NCBI GenBank assembly: GCA_910585195.1
Contig: CAJUCX010000006.1
Coordinates: 1-47,868, forward strand
DNA length: 47,868 nucleotides
Direction: 5' to 3'
DNA from: an uncultured Christensenellaceae bacterium
GTDB taxonomy: Bacteria; Bacillota; Clostridia; Christensenellales; CAG-314
Shown: positions 40,884 through 47,868 of the stretch, piece after piece
How the letters are laid out: every line of letters starts with the position of its first letter
Position numbering within the stretch: position 1 is the stretch's first letter
Notes under the pieces: model-generated
Database searches by the model: none
Told to the model about the DNA's origin: nothing
The model's input: only the letters and a program-made list of their open reading frames with translations
Program-made: the position numbers and the translations under genes

Positions 40884-42140
40884 ATGGACAAATTTCAAAT
40901 TAACGGCGGAGTTGCCTTGGACGGAGAGATAGAAATTTACTCTGCAAAAAATTCCGTTTTGGCATTACTGGCTGCTTCGATACTTACCGATGAACAGGTC
41001 GTTATACATAGTTGCCCCAAAATAGGCGACGTTTACAGTATGATAAAAATTTTAGAGTCTTTGGGCTGTCGCATAATATGGCAAAACAACAGTGTAGTTA
41101 TAGACTCTTCCAATGCAGACAAGTATGAAATTCCGCAAAGTTACGGCAAGGAAATCCGCTCGTCTATATTTATGTTGGGTTCCATTTTGGGACGCTTCCG
41201 CAAGGCTAAGGCGGTTTTTCCCGGCGGGTGCGATATAGGTTTAAGACCGATTGATTTGCACCTTAAAGGCTTGCGCGAACTTAATATAGAAGTTAAAGAA
41301 CACGGCGCAAACATAATTTGCAGTGCTGAAAACGCACGCGGCAAAAAAATACATCTCGATTTTCCGTCGGTAGGAGCAACGGAAAACATTATGCTCGCAG
41401 GCGTGTTGATAAAGGGCAAAACGGTAATCTGCAATGCCGCAAAAGAGCCCGAAATCGTCTGTCTGCAAGATATGCTGTGCAAGATGGGCGCCAAAGTAAG
41501 CGGTGCAGGCACAGGTACTATCGAGATAGAAGGCGTAAAAAAACTTAAAGGTGTGGAGTTTACTCCTATATCCGACAGAATCGTTGCCGGCACTTATCTG
41601 ATTGCAGCGGCAATGACTAAAGGCAAAGTTTACATAAAAAATTGCAGACCAAACGATTTGACTTCATTGATAAGCAAACTAAACGGCGTTGCCTGCGATA
41701 TTTTATCAAATGACGACAGCATTTTGGTAAAGGGCTACGAAAGACCGCAAAGCGTATTGATGGTGGAGACTTCTCCTTATCCCGGGTTTCCGACGGATTT
41801 GCAGGCGCAGATTTTGGCGTTGCAAACAGTGTCGCAAGGCACAAGTATGATTGTGGAAAATATCTTCGAAACACGCTTTAAGCACGTAGGAGAACTTATA
41901 AAAATGGGCGCGGAAATAGTAGTAAAAGACAGATATGCCATTGTGCGCGGCGTACCTAAACTTTACGGCACTCAGGTATTTGCCCACGACCTCAGAGGCG
42001 GTGCGGCTTTGGTGCTTGCGGGACTTGCGGCGGAAGGAAGCACTACGGTTGAAAATGTCTATCACATAGACAGGGGCTACTGCCAAATGGAAGAAGACTT
42101 AAAATCGCTTGGCGCGTCTATAAAGAGAATTACTTGTTAA
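40884..42140 (+). CDS. murA: UDP-N-acetylglucosamine 1-carboxyvinyltransferase
   Basis: 418 residues, EPSP-synthase fold. C116 in PGGCDIG is the fosfomycin-reactive catalytic cysteine. It transfers enolpyruvate to UDP-GlcNAc, the committed step of wall synthesis. ATG 40884 follows GGGGAGAAAAGG; the frame is open upstream but the earlier ATG (40869) abuts the SD. Confidence 0.95.
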   Translation: MDKFQINGGVALDGEIEIYSAKNSVLALLAASILTDEQVVIHSCPKIGDVYSMIKILESLGCRIIWQNNSVVIDSSNADKYEIPQSYGKEIRSSIFMLGSILGRFRKAKAVFPGGCDIGLRPIDLHLKGLRELNIEVKEHGANIICSAENARGKKIHLDFPSVGATENIMLAGVLIKGKTVICNAAKEPEIVCLQDMLCKMGAKVSGAGTGTIEIEGVKKLKGVEFTPISDRIVAGTYLIAAAMTKGKVYIKNCRPNDLTSLISKLNGVACDILSNDDSILVKGYERPQSVLMVETSPYPGFPTDLQAQILALQTVSQGTSMIVENIFETRFKHVGELIKMGAEIVVKDRYAIVRGVPKLYGTQVFAHDLRGGAALVLAGLAAEGSTTVENVYHIDRGYCQMEEDLKSLGASIKRITC

Positions 42141-42270
42141 AATACGGATACACGCCGATGAAATATTTTCAAAAGTACGGTCATTAAAATTATCCGATGA
42201 TTATATAAATTATTTGGGTAAAGGGTGAAAGTCGTTTGTTTGTAAATGCGGCATTTTCGGAAAAAACGTT

Positions 42271-42302
42271 TTGCGTTCTTTTACAGTTGTGATAAACTGT
42301 AA
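42271..42302 (+). promoter_or_regulatory. Predicted ftsQ promoter overlapping an inverted repeat
   Basis: TTGCGT (42271-42276), 16 bp, TAAACT (42293-42298) with TGTGA directly ahead, a TRTG extended -10. The start would be about 42305, three bases before the ATG. The inverted repeat TTACAGTT/AACTGTAA (42281-42302) covers the -10 and could be an operator. Confidence 0.5.
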
Positions 42303-42307
42303 CTGCT

Positions 42308-43093
42308 ATGAAAAACAAAAAACTCATTGCGATATTCTGTATATTCGTTGCGGTGGTGTTGGTAGTCATACTTTCCAGCACGGTTTTTACTTTTCAAAAT
42401 GCAGAACTGTATTTCATAAACGAAGACGGCAAGTATATAGAGCCTGACAAAACGCTTACCGATACCGTAAACGTCAAAGAAAGTCTTAACGGCTTTTACG
42501 GCGACAGTATGGTGTTTTTAAGCAAAGAGAAGGTTATTTCTCAATTTGAAAAATCAAACTTAAACGTCAAGATAGAGCGCGTGGAAAAGGTTTTTCCGAA
42601 CAAGCTGCGTTTTTATGCCACAATAAGAGTGCCGCTTTATTACATCAACGTAGACGACGTTATTTACGTTTGCAGTTACGACGGATTTATTATGCAGCAA
42701 AATCCCAAAGACACCGTGTCGCTGGTGAAAGTAGACGGCACTTTCGGCTTGGAAAGCAAACCCGATTTGGGAGAATATATCGGCGCGAAATTTTTAGACA
42801 AAACAAAGTACGAAGTCATACAAAACTTTTTCATTTCCGTTTGGTTGCAGGAAGGTTTTGACTTTGCAGGCATTTACGATTTGATAAAGAGCGTCAAGTT
42901 TGAAGAAACGCGTCTGACTTGCCAAACGCAAAGGGGCGCCGTGTTTGTGATTTTAAGTCCCGAAGTCGATTTGTTTCAAAAATTTACTTCTATTTACGGT
43001 GCATATTCTACTTTGACCGACAAACAGGAGACAGGTACTTTTACCTCGAGTTTGCCGGATGAAAACGGCAATTATACGGTTGCGGTAAAATAA
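42308..43093 (+). CDS. ftsQ: FtsQ/DivIB-type cell-division protein
   Basis: 261 residues: short cytoplasmic KNKK start, one membrane segment (about 5-27), then a POTRA-like and beta region with KVFPNKLRFYATIRVPLYYI (family: P-x-x-L-x-V-x-V-x-E-R-x-P). It links FtsL/DivIC to FtsW-FtsI. The call rests on topology and position before ftsA-ftsZ. No SD precedes the ATG, and an in-frame stop at 42293 rules out any earlier start. Confidence 0.85.
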   Translation: MKNKKLIAIFCIFVAVVLVVILSSTVFTFQNAELYFINEDGKYIEPDKTLTDTVNVKESLNGFYGDSMVFLSKEKVISQFEKSNLNVKIERVEKVFPNKLRFYATIRVPLYYINVDDVIYVCSYDGFIMQQNPKDTVSLVKVDGTFGLESKPDLGEYIGAKFLDKTKYEVIQNFFISVWLQEGFDFAGIYDLIKSVKFEETRLTCQTQRGAVFVILSPEVDLFQKFTSIYGAYSTLTDKQETGTFTSSLPDENGNYTVAVK

Positions 43094-43124
43094 ATAATTT
43101 TAAGTTTATAAAAAAAATTGCGTT

Positions 43125-43150
43125 AAAGGCGGACTTTATAGTCCGCCTTT
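43125..43150 (+). terminator. Hairpin between ftsQ and ftsA
   Basis: AAAGGCGGACT (43125-43135), loop TTAT, AGTCCGCCTTT (43140-43150), a perfect 11-bp stem. The T-run is short (interrupted by ATTGAC), so it is a strong hairpin but an imperfect terminator. Confidence 0.7.
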
Positions 43151-43151
43151 A

Positions 43152-43180
43152 TTGACTTTTGTTTTGCAAAAATATATAAT
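43152..43180 (+). promoter_or_regulatory. Strong predicted ftsA-ftsZ promoter
   Basis: TTGACT (43152-43157), exactly 17 bp, TATAAT (43175-43180): the best sigma-A match in the window. The predicted leader is about 50 nt to the ftsA ATG. Confidence 0.8.
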
Positions 43181-43236
43181 ACTTATGCTGTAAGATTCTG
43201 GGGAATTTTACTAAACTCGTCAACTAAGGAGAAATT

Positions 43237-44397
43237 ATGCAAAAAGATGTTTCCGTTGCGGTTATCGACGTAGGTTCGGGCAAAATAAGCGGTTTTGTTG
43301 CAAGCCAACTCGAAGGCGACGATTTTAACGTGATTGCACAGTCGGAAGTAAAGTGCAGTGCATTTTACGGCGGCAAGATTATCGACGAAGGAGAAATTTC
43401 ACAGGCAATTTCGTCGGTGATAACTCAACTGTCATCCCGTTCCGGTGAGCGTATTTCAAAAGTATACGTAGGGGTTGCCGGTGAGTTTACCGCCGTTGTT
43501 ACCAAACAGTCGGAGTGCAGTTACACCTCGCCTAAAAAAATCACGAGCGAAAACGTAAGCGAAGTTTTTGACAGTGTAGACAGGTGCGGCGTGAGGGAAG
43601 GCTATTCGGCAATTTCGCGTTCTTCCATTTATTTCATCCTTGACGACGACAAAAAAGTTATAGACCCCGTCGGGGCGGTTGCGACAAAACTTTCGGCACT
43701 TATATCGTTCATCTTTATTGACGATGCATTCAAAACCGTCATTTCAAAAATTCTTACGGAAAACGGCATAAAAGAATTTGATTTCGTGTCGGAAAATCTT
43801 GCTCAGGCTCTGTATCTGATTTCGCCTAAAATAAGAGACGGTTACGCCGTGCTTGTAGATTGCGGCTTTGTAACAACCAACGTCAGCGTAGTTTTGGGCG
43901 ACGGCATACTTTACAGCAAATCGTTTTCGGTAGGCGGCGGTCAAATGGCAGACGATTTGTCGCAGATTTTGGATATAGATTTCGACGAGGCGCAAGATGT
44001 TTTGTCGCAAGTGCATCTAAATTTGGAATTTGCCGACGACAGCGTATTTGTCGCAGGTCAAAAACAGGTGGAAGCGGCAAAGGCAAACGAAATCGTGAGG
44101 TGCCGTGTGGAAGACATAGCCGACAGTATTAAAGAATGTTTGAAGTTGTGTCCGCACATATTGCCGAACAATTTGCCGGTAGTAATTACAGGCGGTGCGT
44201 TTGCATATCTCAAAGGCGGCTATAACGCCCTGTCAAAATATCTTGAACGGCAGGTTCACCCTGCGCAGATAAATTCTCCGCAGTATGATAAACAGGAATA
44301 TTCGTCTGCATACGGCTTGATAAGCATTGCTTTAAGTCAAAGCAGACCGGTCAAAAAGGGATTTTTCAAGAAATTCTTATCAAGTTTGGGAGGTTGA
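43237..44397 (+). CDS. ftsA: FtsA-like actin-fold cell-division protein
   Basis: 386 residues, divergent actin/Hsp70 fold: phosphate-1 VIDVGSGKISGFVAS, phosphate-2 VLVDCGFVTTNVSVV, adenosine VITGGAFAYLKG. The C-terminus KKGFFKKFLSSLGG is an amphipathic membrane-targeting helix. It tethers FtsZ to the membrane. The GGAGAA SD is good and ftsZ starts 1 nt after the stop. It is somewhat unlike textbook FtsA, so the name rests partly on context. Confidence 0.87.
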   Translation: MQKDVSVAVIDVGSGKISGFVASQLEGDDFNVIAQSEVKCSAFYGGKIIDEGEISQAISSVITQLSSRSGERISKVYVGVAGEFTAVVTKQSECSYTSPKKITSENVSEVFDSVDRCGVREGYSAISRSSIYFILDDDKKVIDPVGAVATKLSALISFIFIDDAFKTVISKILTENGIKEFDFVSENLAQALYLISPKIRDGYAVLVDCGFVTTNVSVVLGDGILYSKSFSVGGGQMADDLSQILDIDFDEAQDVLSQVHLNLEFADDSVFVAGQKQVEAAKANEIVRCRVEDIADSIKECLKLCPHILPNNLPVVITGGAFAYLKGGYNALSKYLERQVHPAQINSPQYDKQEYSSAYGLISIALSQSRPVKKGFFKKFLSSLGG

Positions 44398-44398
44398 A

Positions 44399-45628
44399 AT
44401 GGATTTCGAAAACATAAATACACAAGTAGCGCAAATTAAGGTAGTTGGCGTAGGCGGCGGCGGAAACAACGCCGTAAACAGAATGATTCTTGCAGGTATA
44501 AAAAGCGCAAACTTCCTTGCAATAAATACCGACAAACAGGCGCTGTATCTTTCTAAGGCGACGCAGCGTATGCAGATAGGTGAAAAACTTACAAAAGGTC
44601 TCGGTGCGGGCGCCGACCCGGAAATCGGCAGACAGGCAGCGGAAGAAAGCAGGGCTGCTATTACGGAAGCGTTAAAAGGCACCGACCTTGTGTTTATAAC
44701 GGCAGGTATGGGCGGCGGCACGGGTACTGGAGCGGCACCGGTAATTGCGGCAATCGCAAAAGAACTCGGCGCGCTTACGGTTGCTGTCGTTACAAAGCCT
44801 TTTATGTTTGAAGGCACCAGAAGAATGGCAAATGCGGAACAAGGCATTGCAAACCTTCGCAAAAGCGTAGATACGCTTGTTGTTATACCAAACGACAAAC
44901 TGACGCAAAACTTCAACAAAGATATAACTATGGTAGAAGCGTTCAGAAAAGCCGACGACGTTTTAAGACAGGGTATACAAGGCATTTCGGACTTAATCGT
45001 CTGCCCTGCGTTAATTAACCTCGATTTCGCAGACGTAAGAACAATAATGAAAAACACCGGTATGGCTCATATGGGTCTCGGCGTCGGTCGGGGGGAAAAC
45101 CGTACAATCGACGCAATCAGACAAGCAGTTTACAGCCCGCTGTTGGAGACGACTATCGAAGGCGCAACGGGCGTTATAGTAAACATCAGCGGCGGCGTCG
45201 ATTTGACTATGGGCGAAGTTCAGCACGCCGTAACGCTTATTCACGAAGTAGTTGACGATAAGGCAAACATTATTTTTGGTGCGGACATAAGAGAAGATTT
45301 GGAAGAAGAAGTTCAGGTTACTATAATTGCAACCGGTTTTGATAAGGGCAATTTCGAAACTTTTGTAGAAGACCAACGCAAAAAGAACGATATCAAGCCT
45401 AAGTCTTTGTACGGTGCGGAAAGTATGAGTTCCATATTGTTGCAAGACAAAAAGGACGAGCAGTCAAAAATTCAGCTGCAACAAAAACCTGCGTATGAAA
45501 ACCGTCCGCAGCCTTACAACCCACAGCAACCTTATGCCGCACAACCGCAGGACGACCCGTTCAACCCAAGACTTCAACAAAAAGACGATAGCAACATTCC
45601 GCCTTTTTTGAGAAAATTAAGAAAATAA
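44399..45628 (+). CDS. ftsZ: Cell-division GTPase FtsZ
   Basis: 409 residues. GGGTGTG (105-111) is the tubulin GTP signature; the N-terminal nucleotide motif is GVGGGGNNAVNRM, and NLDFADVRTIM is the T7 synergy loop. A Gln/Pro-rich linker leads to the conserved tail NIPPFLRKLRK, the docking peptide for FtsA and SepF. SD GGGAGG. Confidence 0.98.
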   Translation: MDFENINTQVAQIKVVGVGGGGNNAVNRMILAGIKSANFLAINTDKQALYLSKATQRMQIGEKLTKGLGAGADPEIGRQAAEESRAAITEALKGTDLVFITAGMGGGTGTGAAPVIAAIAKELGALTVAVVTKPFMFEGTRRMANAEQGIANLRKSVDTLVVIPNDKLTQNFNKDITMVEAFRKADDVLRQGIQGISDLIVCPALINLDFADVRTIMKNTGMAHMGLGVGRGENRTIDAIRQAVYSPLLETTIEGATGVIVNISGGVDLTMGEVQHAVTLIHEVVDDKANIIFGADIREDLEEEVQVTIIATGFDKGNFETFVEDQRKKNDIKPKSLYGAESMSSILLQDKKDEQSKIQLQQKPAYENRPQPYNPQQPYAAQPQDDPFNPRLQQKDDSNIPPFLRKLRK

Positions 45629-45652
45629 AATAACGACTTTCGGTAGATATAA

Positions 45653-47047
45653 ATGGACAGAATTCAAATTAAACAAATTTACGACAATCAATCGACATAT
45701 GCAGACAAGATAATTACGGTATGCGGATGGGCAAGAACCATAAGAGACTCTAAGGTTTTTGGTTTTATAGAGCTCAACGACGGCAGTTGCTTTAAGTGTT
45801 TGCAGGTTGTGTTCGAGCAAGACAAGGTAAGCAACTTTAACGAAATCGCAAAATTAAACGTAGGCAGTTCCGTAGCGGTAACGGGCAAACTCGTACTTAC
45901 GCCGGAAAACAAACAACCGTTTGAAATCAAGGCGGAAAAAATCGAAATCGAAGGCAAATCAACACCTGATTATCCGTTGCAGAAAAAGAGACACAGCGTA
46001 GAGTTTTTGCGCGAAATCGCACATTTAAGACCGAGAACAAATCTGTTTAACGCGGTCATGAAAGTGCGCTCGGTAGCGGCGTATTCTATACACAAGTTTT
46101 TTCAGGACAGAAATTTTGTCTACGTGCATACGCCTATAATAACCGCCAGCGATTGTGAAGGCGCGGGGGAAATGTTTAAGGTAACTACGCTTGACTTAAA
46201 CAAGCTGCCTAAAACAAAAGACGGCGCGATAGACTATTCGCAGGACTTTTTTGAAAAATCCGCAAACCTTACGGTGTCGGGTCAACTCAATGCTGAAACT
46301 TACGCAATGGCGTTCGGCAACGTTTACACGTTCGGACCGACGTTTAGGGCGGAAAAATCAAACACTACTAGACACGCTGCGGAGTTTTGGATGATAGAGC
46401 CGGAAATCGCTTTTGCCGATTTACAGGACAATATGCGCCTTGCGGAAGATATGGTAAAATATATCATAACTTACGTTACCGAGCATTGCGCGCAGGAAAT
46501 AGAGTTTTTCAACCAGTTTGTAGACAAGGGCTTGACGGAAAGATTAAATAAACTTGTCAACAGCGAGTTCGGTCAAATCACTTATACCGAGGCGGTAAAA
46601 ATTTTAGAGAAGAACAACGACAACTTCGAGTATAAAGTGTCTTGGGGCTGCGACTTGCAGACCGAGCACGAAAGATATCTTACGGAAAAAGTCTTTAACG
46701 GTCCTGTTTTCGTAACGGACTATCCAAAAGAAATAAAGGCCTTTTATATGCGTATGAACGACGACAACAAAACCGTTGCGGCAATGGATATGCTTGTGCC
46801 GGGCGTTGGCGAACTTATCGGCGGCAGCCAGAGAGAAGAGCGTCTTGACTTGTTGCTCAAACGTATGGAAGAACTCGGGCTTAAAGAAGAAGACTATTGG
46901 TGGTATCTCGATTTGCGCAAATACGGCGGCACAAAACACGCAGGCTACGGCTTGGGCTTTGAAAGAATGGTTATGTACCTGACCGGCGTAAACAACATAA
47001 GAGACGTATTGCCGTTCCCGAGAACGGTAAGCAACGCAGAGTTTTAA
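45653..47047 (+). CDS. asnS: Asparaginyl-tRNA synthetase
   Basis: 464 residues, class IIb. An OB-fold anticodon-binding domain (about 15-105, VCGWARTIRDSKVFGFIELNDG) is followed by the catalytic core with motif 2 (FRAEKSNTTRHAAEF) and motif 3 (GYGLGFERMVMYLTG). It charges tRNA-Asn. The SD is weak (GGTAG); no T-box leader is present in the 24-nt gap after ftsZ, so it is probably read from the ftsZ transcript. Confidence 0.96.
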   Translation: MDRIQIKQIYDNQSTYADKIITVCGWARTIRDSKVFGFIELNDGSCFKCLQVVFEQDKVSNFNEIAKLNVGSSVAVTGKLVLTPENKQPFEIKAEKIEIEGKSTPDYPLQKKRHSVEFLREIAHLRPRTNLFNAVMKVRSVAAYSIHKFFQDRNFVYVHTPIITASDCEGAGEMFKVTTLDLNKLPKTKDGAIDYSQDFFEKSANLTVSGQLNAETYAMAFGNVYTFGPTFRAEKSNTTRHAAEFWMIEPEIAFADLQDNMRLAEDMVKYIITYVTEHCAQEIEFFNQFVDKGLTERLNKLVNSEFGQITYTEAVKILEKNNDNFEYKVSWGCDLQTEHERYLTEKVFNGPVFVTDYPKEIKAFYMRMNDDNKTVAAMDMLVPGVGELIGGSQREERLDLLLKRMEELGLKEEDYWWYLDLRKYGGTKHAGYGLGFERMVMYLTGVNNIRDVLPFPRTVSNAEF

Positions 47048-47111
47048 GTAACGAAAATTTTCAAAACTATTACTGAGATTATTTATAGTTAAAAAATACT
47101 TATTTCAAAAT

Positions 47112-47141
47112 AAAAATGCAGACTTTTGTCTGCGTTTTTTT
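47112..47141 (+). terminator. Terminator after asnS
   Basis: GCAGAC (47118-47123), loop TTTT, GTCTGC (47128-47133), flanking A-tract and T-run. Confidence 0.9.
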
Positions 47142-47149
47142 ATTTTGTA

Positions 47150-47158
47150 TGATACAAT
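47150..47158 (+). promoter_or_regulatory. Extended -10 promoter of the radical SAM gene
   Basis: TGATACAAT, preceded by TA (TATGA-TACAAT), a TRTG extended -10 with no good -35. Counting seven bases on from 47158 puts the start at 47165, the A of the start codon. Confidence 0.5.
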
Positions 47159-47164
47159 CTTTTT

Positions 47165-47868
47165 ATGCACGAAGTTGAAGTAAAGGGCATTTTGTCATCG
47201 GAAAACGGAATGAACATTTACCGCGGCTGTACGCACGGCTGCATATATTGCGACTCCCGCAGTACCTGCTACGGTATGGAACACGCCTTCGAAGACGTCG
47301 AAGTAAAGAAAAATGCCGTTTCATTGCTTAAAGACGCTTTAACAAAAAAGCGCAAAAAATGTATGATAGGCACCGGCTCTATGTCAGACCCGTATATGCC
47401 GTTGGAAGAAAAAACTCAAAATATGCGTAAATGTCTTAAACTTATAGACAGATACGGCTTCGGCGCGACGCTTATCACCAAGTCGGATTTGATATTGCGC
47501 GATTTGGATTTGCTTGCAAGCATAAACAAAAAAACCAAATGCGTAGTGCAAATGACGCTTACAACTTACGACGAAAATTTATGCAGAATTTTAGAGCCTA
47601 ACGTCGCAACCACCAAACAGCGGTTTGAAGTATTGCAGATTTTGCGCGACAACGGTATACCTACCGTTGTATGGTTTTCTCCGATTTTGCCGTTTATTAA
47701 CGACAATGAAGAAAATATAAACGGCATTTTGGATTACTGCATAAAAGCCAAGGTAAAAGGCATCATTTGCTTTGGAATGGGGCTTACTTTGCGCGACGGC
47801 AACAGGCAATATTTTTACGCGCAGTTAGACAAATATTTTCCCGGGTTGAAAGACAGGTATATAAAAAC
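47165..47868 (+). CDS. Radical SAM protein, SPL-like family, 3' truncated by the window edge
   Basis: 234 codons are visible and open to the edge. RGCTHGCIYCDSRS gives the CxxxCxxC cluster that binds [4Fe-4S] (C22, C26, C29), followed by the SPL-like blocks GTGSMSDPYMPLEE, LITKSD and WFSPILPFINDN. COG1533-type proteins include spore photoproduct lyase, but most are of unknown function; without the C-terminal cysteine region a specific role cannot be assigned. There is no SD. Confidence 0.85.
   Translation, partial: MHEVEVKGILSSENGMNIYRGCTHGCIYCDSRSTCYGMEHAFEDVEVKKNAVSLLKDALTKKRKKCMIGTGSMSDPYMPLEEKTQNMRKCLKLIDRYGFGATLITKSDLILRDLDLLASINKKTKCVVQMTLTTYDENLCRILEPNVATTKQRFEVLQILRDNGIPTVVWFSPILPFINDNEENINGILDYCIKAKVKGIICFGMGLTLRDGNRQYFYAQLDKYFPGLKDRYIK

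Noticed and set aside
45629..45652. T-box or other leader before asnS
   Set aside because: The gap is 24 nt and holds no structure or terminator.
47157..47170. Last-gene start resembling the end of the 29254 repeats (TTTTTATGCAC)
   Set aside because: Only about 11 low-complexity bases match and no hairpin of the repeat is present; most likely chance.

Overview
The window is a bacterial chromosome segment from a low-GC Gram-positive (Bacillota, Clostridia-like) lineage, probably an uncultured one. The evidence is gene order. yggS-sepF-lspA-rluD-pyrR-pyr genes follow the Bacillus/Clostridium arrangement, and tig-clpP-clpX-lon-engB and an mraZ-to-ftsZ division/wall cluster are also typical. Other support comes from a meso-DAP-type MurE (DNPR motif), a PyrR RNA attenuator, SepF, RqcH, and strong GGAGG Shine-Dalgarno (SD) sites with very AT-rich spacers. 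No rRNA, tRNA, insertion sequence, phage gene or CRISPR array was seen.

Layout. 1-10.1 kb: the end of a Pro/Tyr/Gln-rich coiled-coil protein, comEC, holA, a membrane protein, a secreted M28 peptidase, a RimK-like ATP-grasp ligase, yggS, a minimal sepF, a CatA-like acetyltransferase, lspA and an RluD-type pseudouridine synthase, most of them touching or overlapping. 10.2-20.5 kb: the pyrimidine operon pyrR-pyrB-pyrC-pyrF-carA-carB-pyrK-pyrD. It is preceded by a promoter and a PyrR-controlled attenuator that can be read base by base, and followed by a small membrane protein and a terminator; pyrE is absent. 20.6-22.3 kb (minus strand): rqcH. 22.5-29.2 kb: protein folding and quality control, tig, clpP, clpX, lon, then engB. 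29.25-31.5 kb: the least ordinary part. It holds three tandem ~90-bp units, each with a tiny ORF and a terminator-like hairpin, an unrecognised Cys-containing protein, a zinc-ribbon protein, a metallophosphoesterase behind an SD-sequestering hairpin, and a free-standing promoter/terminator unit that may be a small RNA. 31.7-45.6 kb: mraZ-rsmH-ftsL-ftsI-murE-mraY-murD-ftsW-murA-ftsQ-ftsA-ftsZ, missing murF, murG, murC and murB. 45.6-47.9 kb: asnS and the start of a radical SAM gene.

Regulation that can be read directly includes the pyr antiterminator, three 10-bp-spaced MraZ boxes over the mraZ promoter, promoters inside the division cluster before murA, ftsQ and ftsA, a terminator just before murE, and a terminator-like hairpin inside the first codons of ftsI. 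Many promoters carry a TRTG/TGn extended -10. Two of them place the predicted transcription start at or within 3 nt of the start codon (ftsQ and the last gene), suggesting leaderless mRNAs.

Most genes are conserved housekeeping genes. The best candidates for something undescribed are the triple repeat at 29254-29521, the intragenic terminator in ftsI, the candidate small RNA before mraZ and the leaderless promoters. All motif positions were read by eye; no homology search or folding was run.
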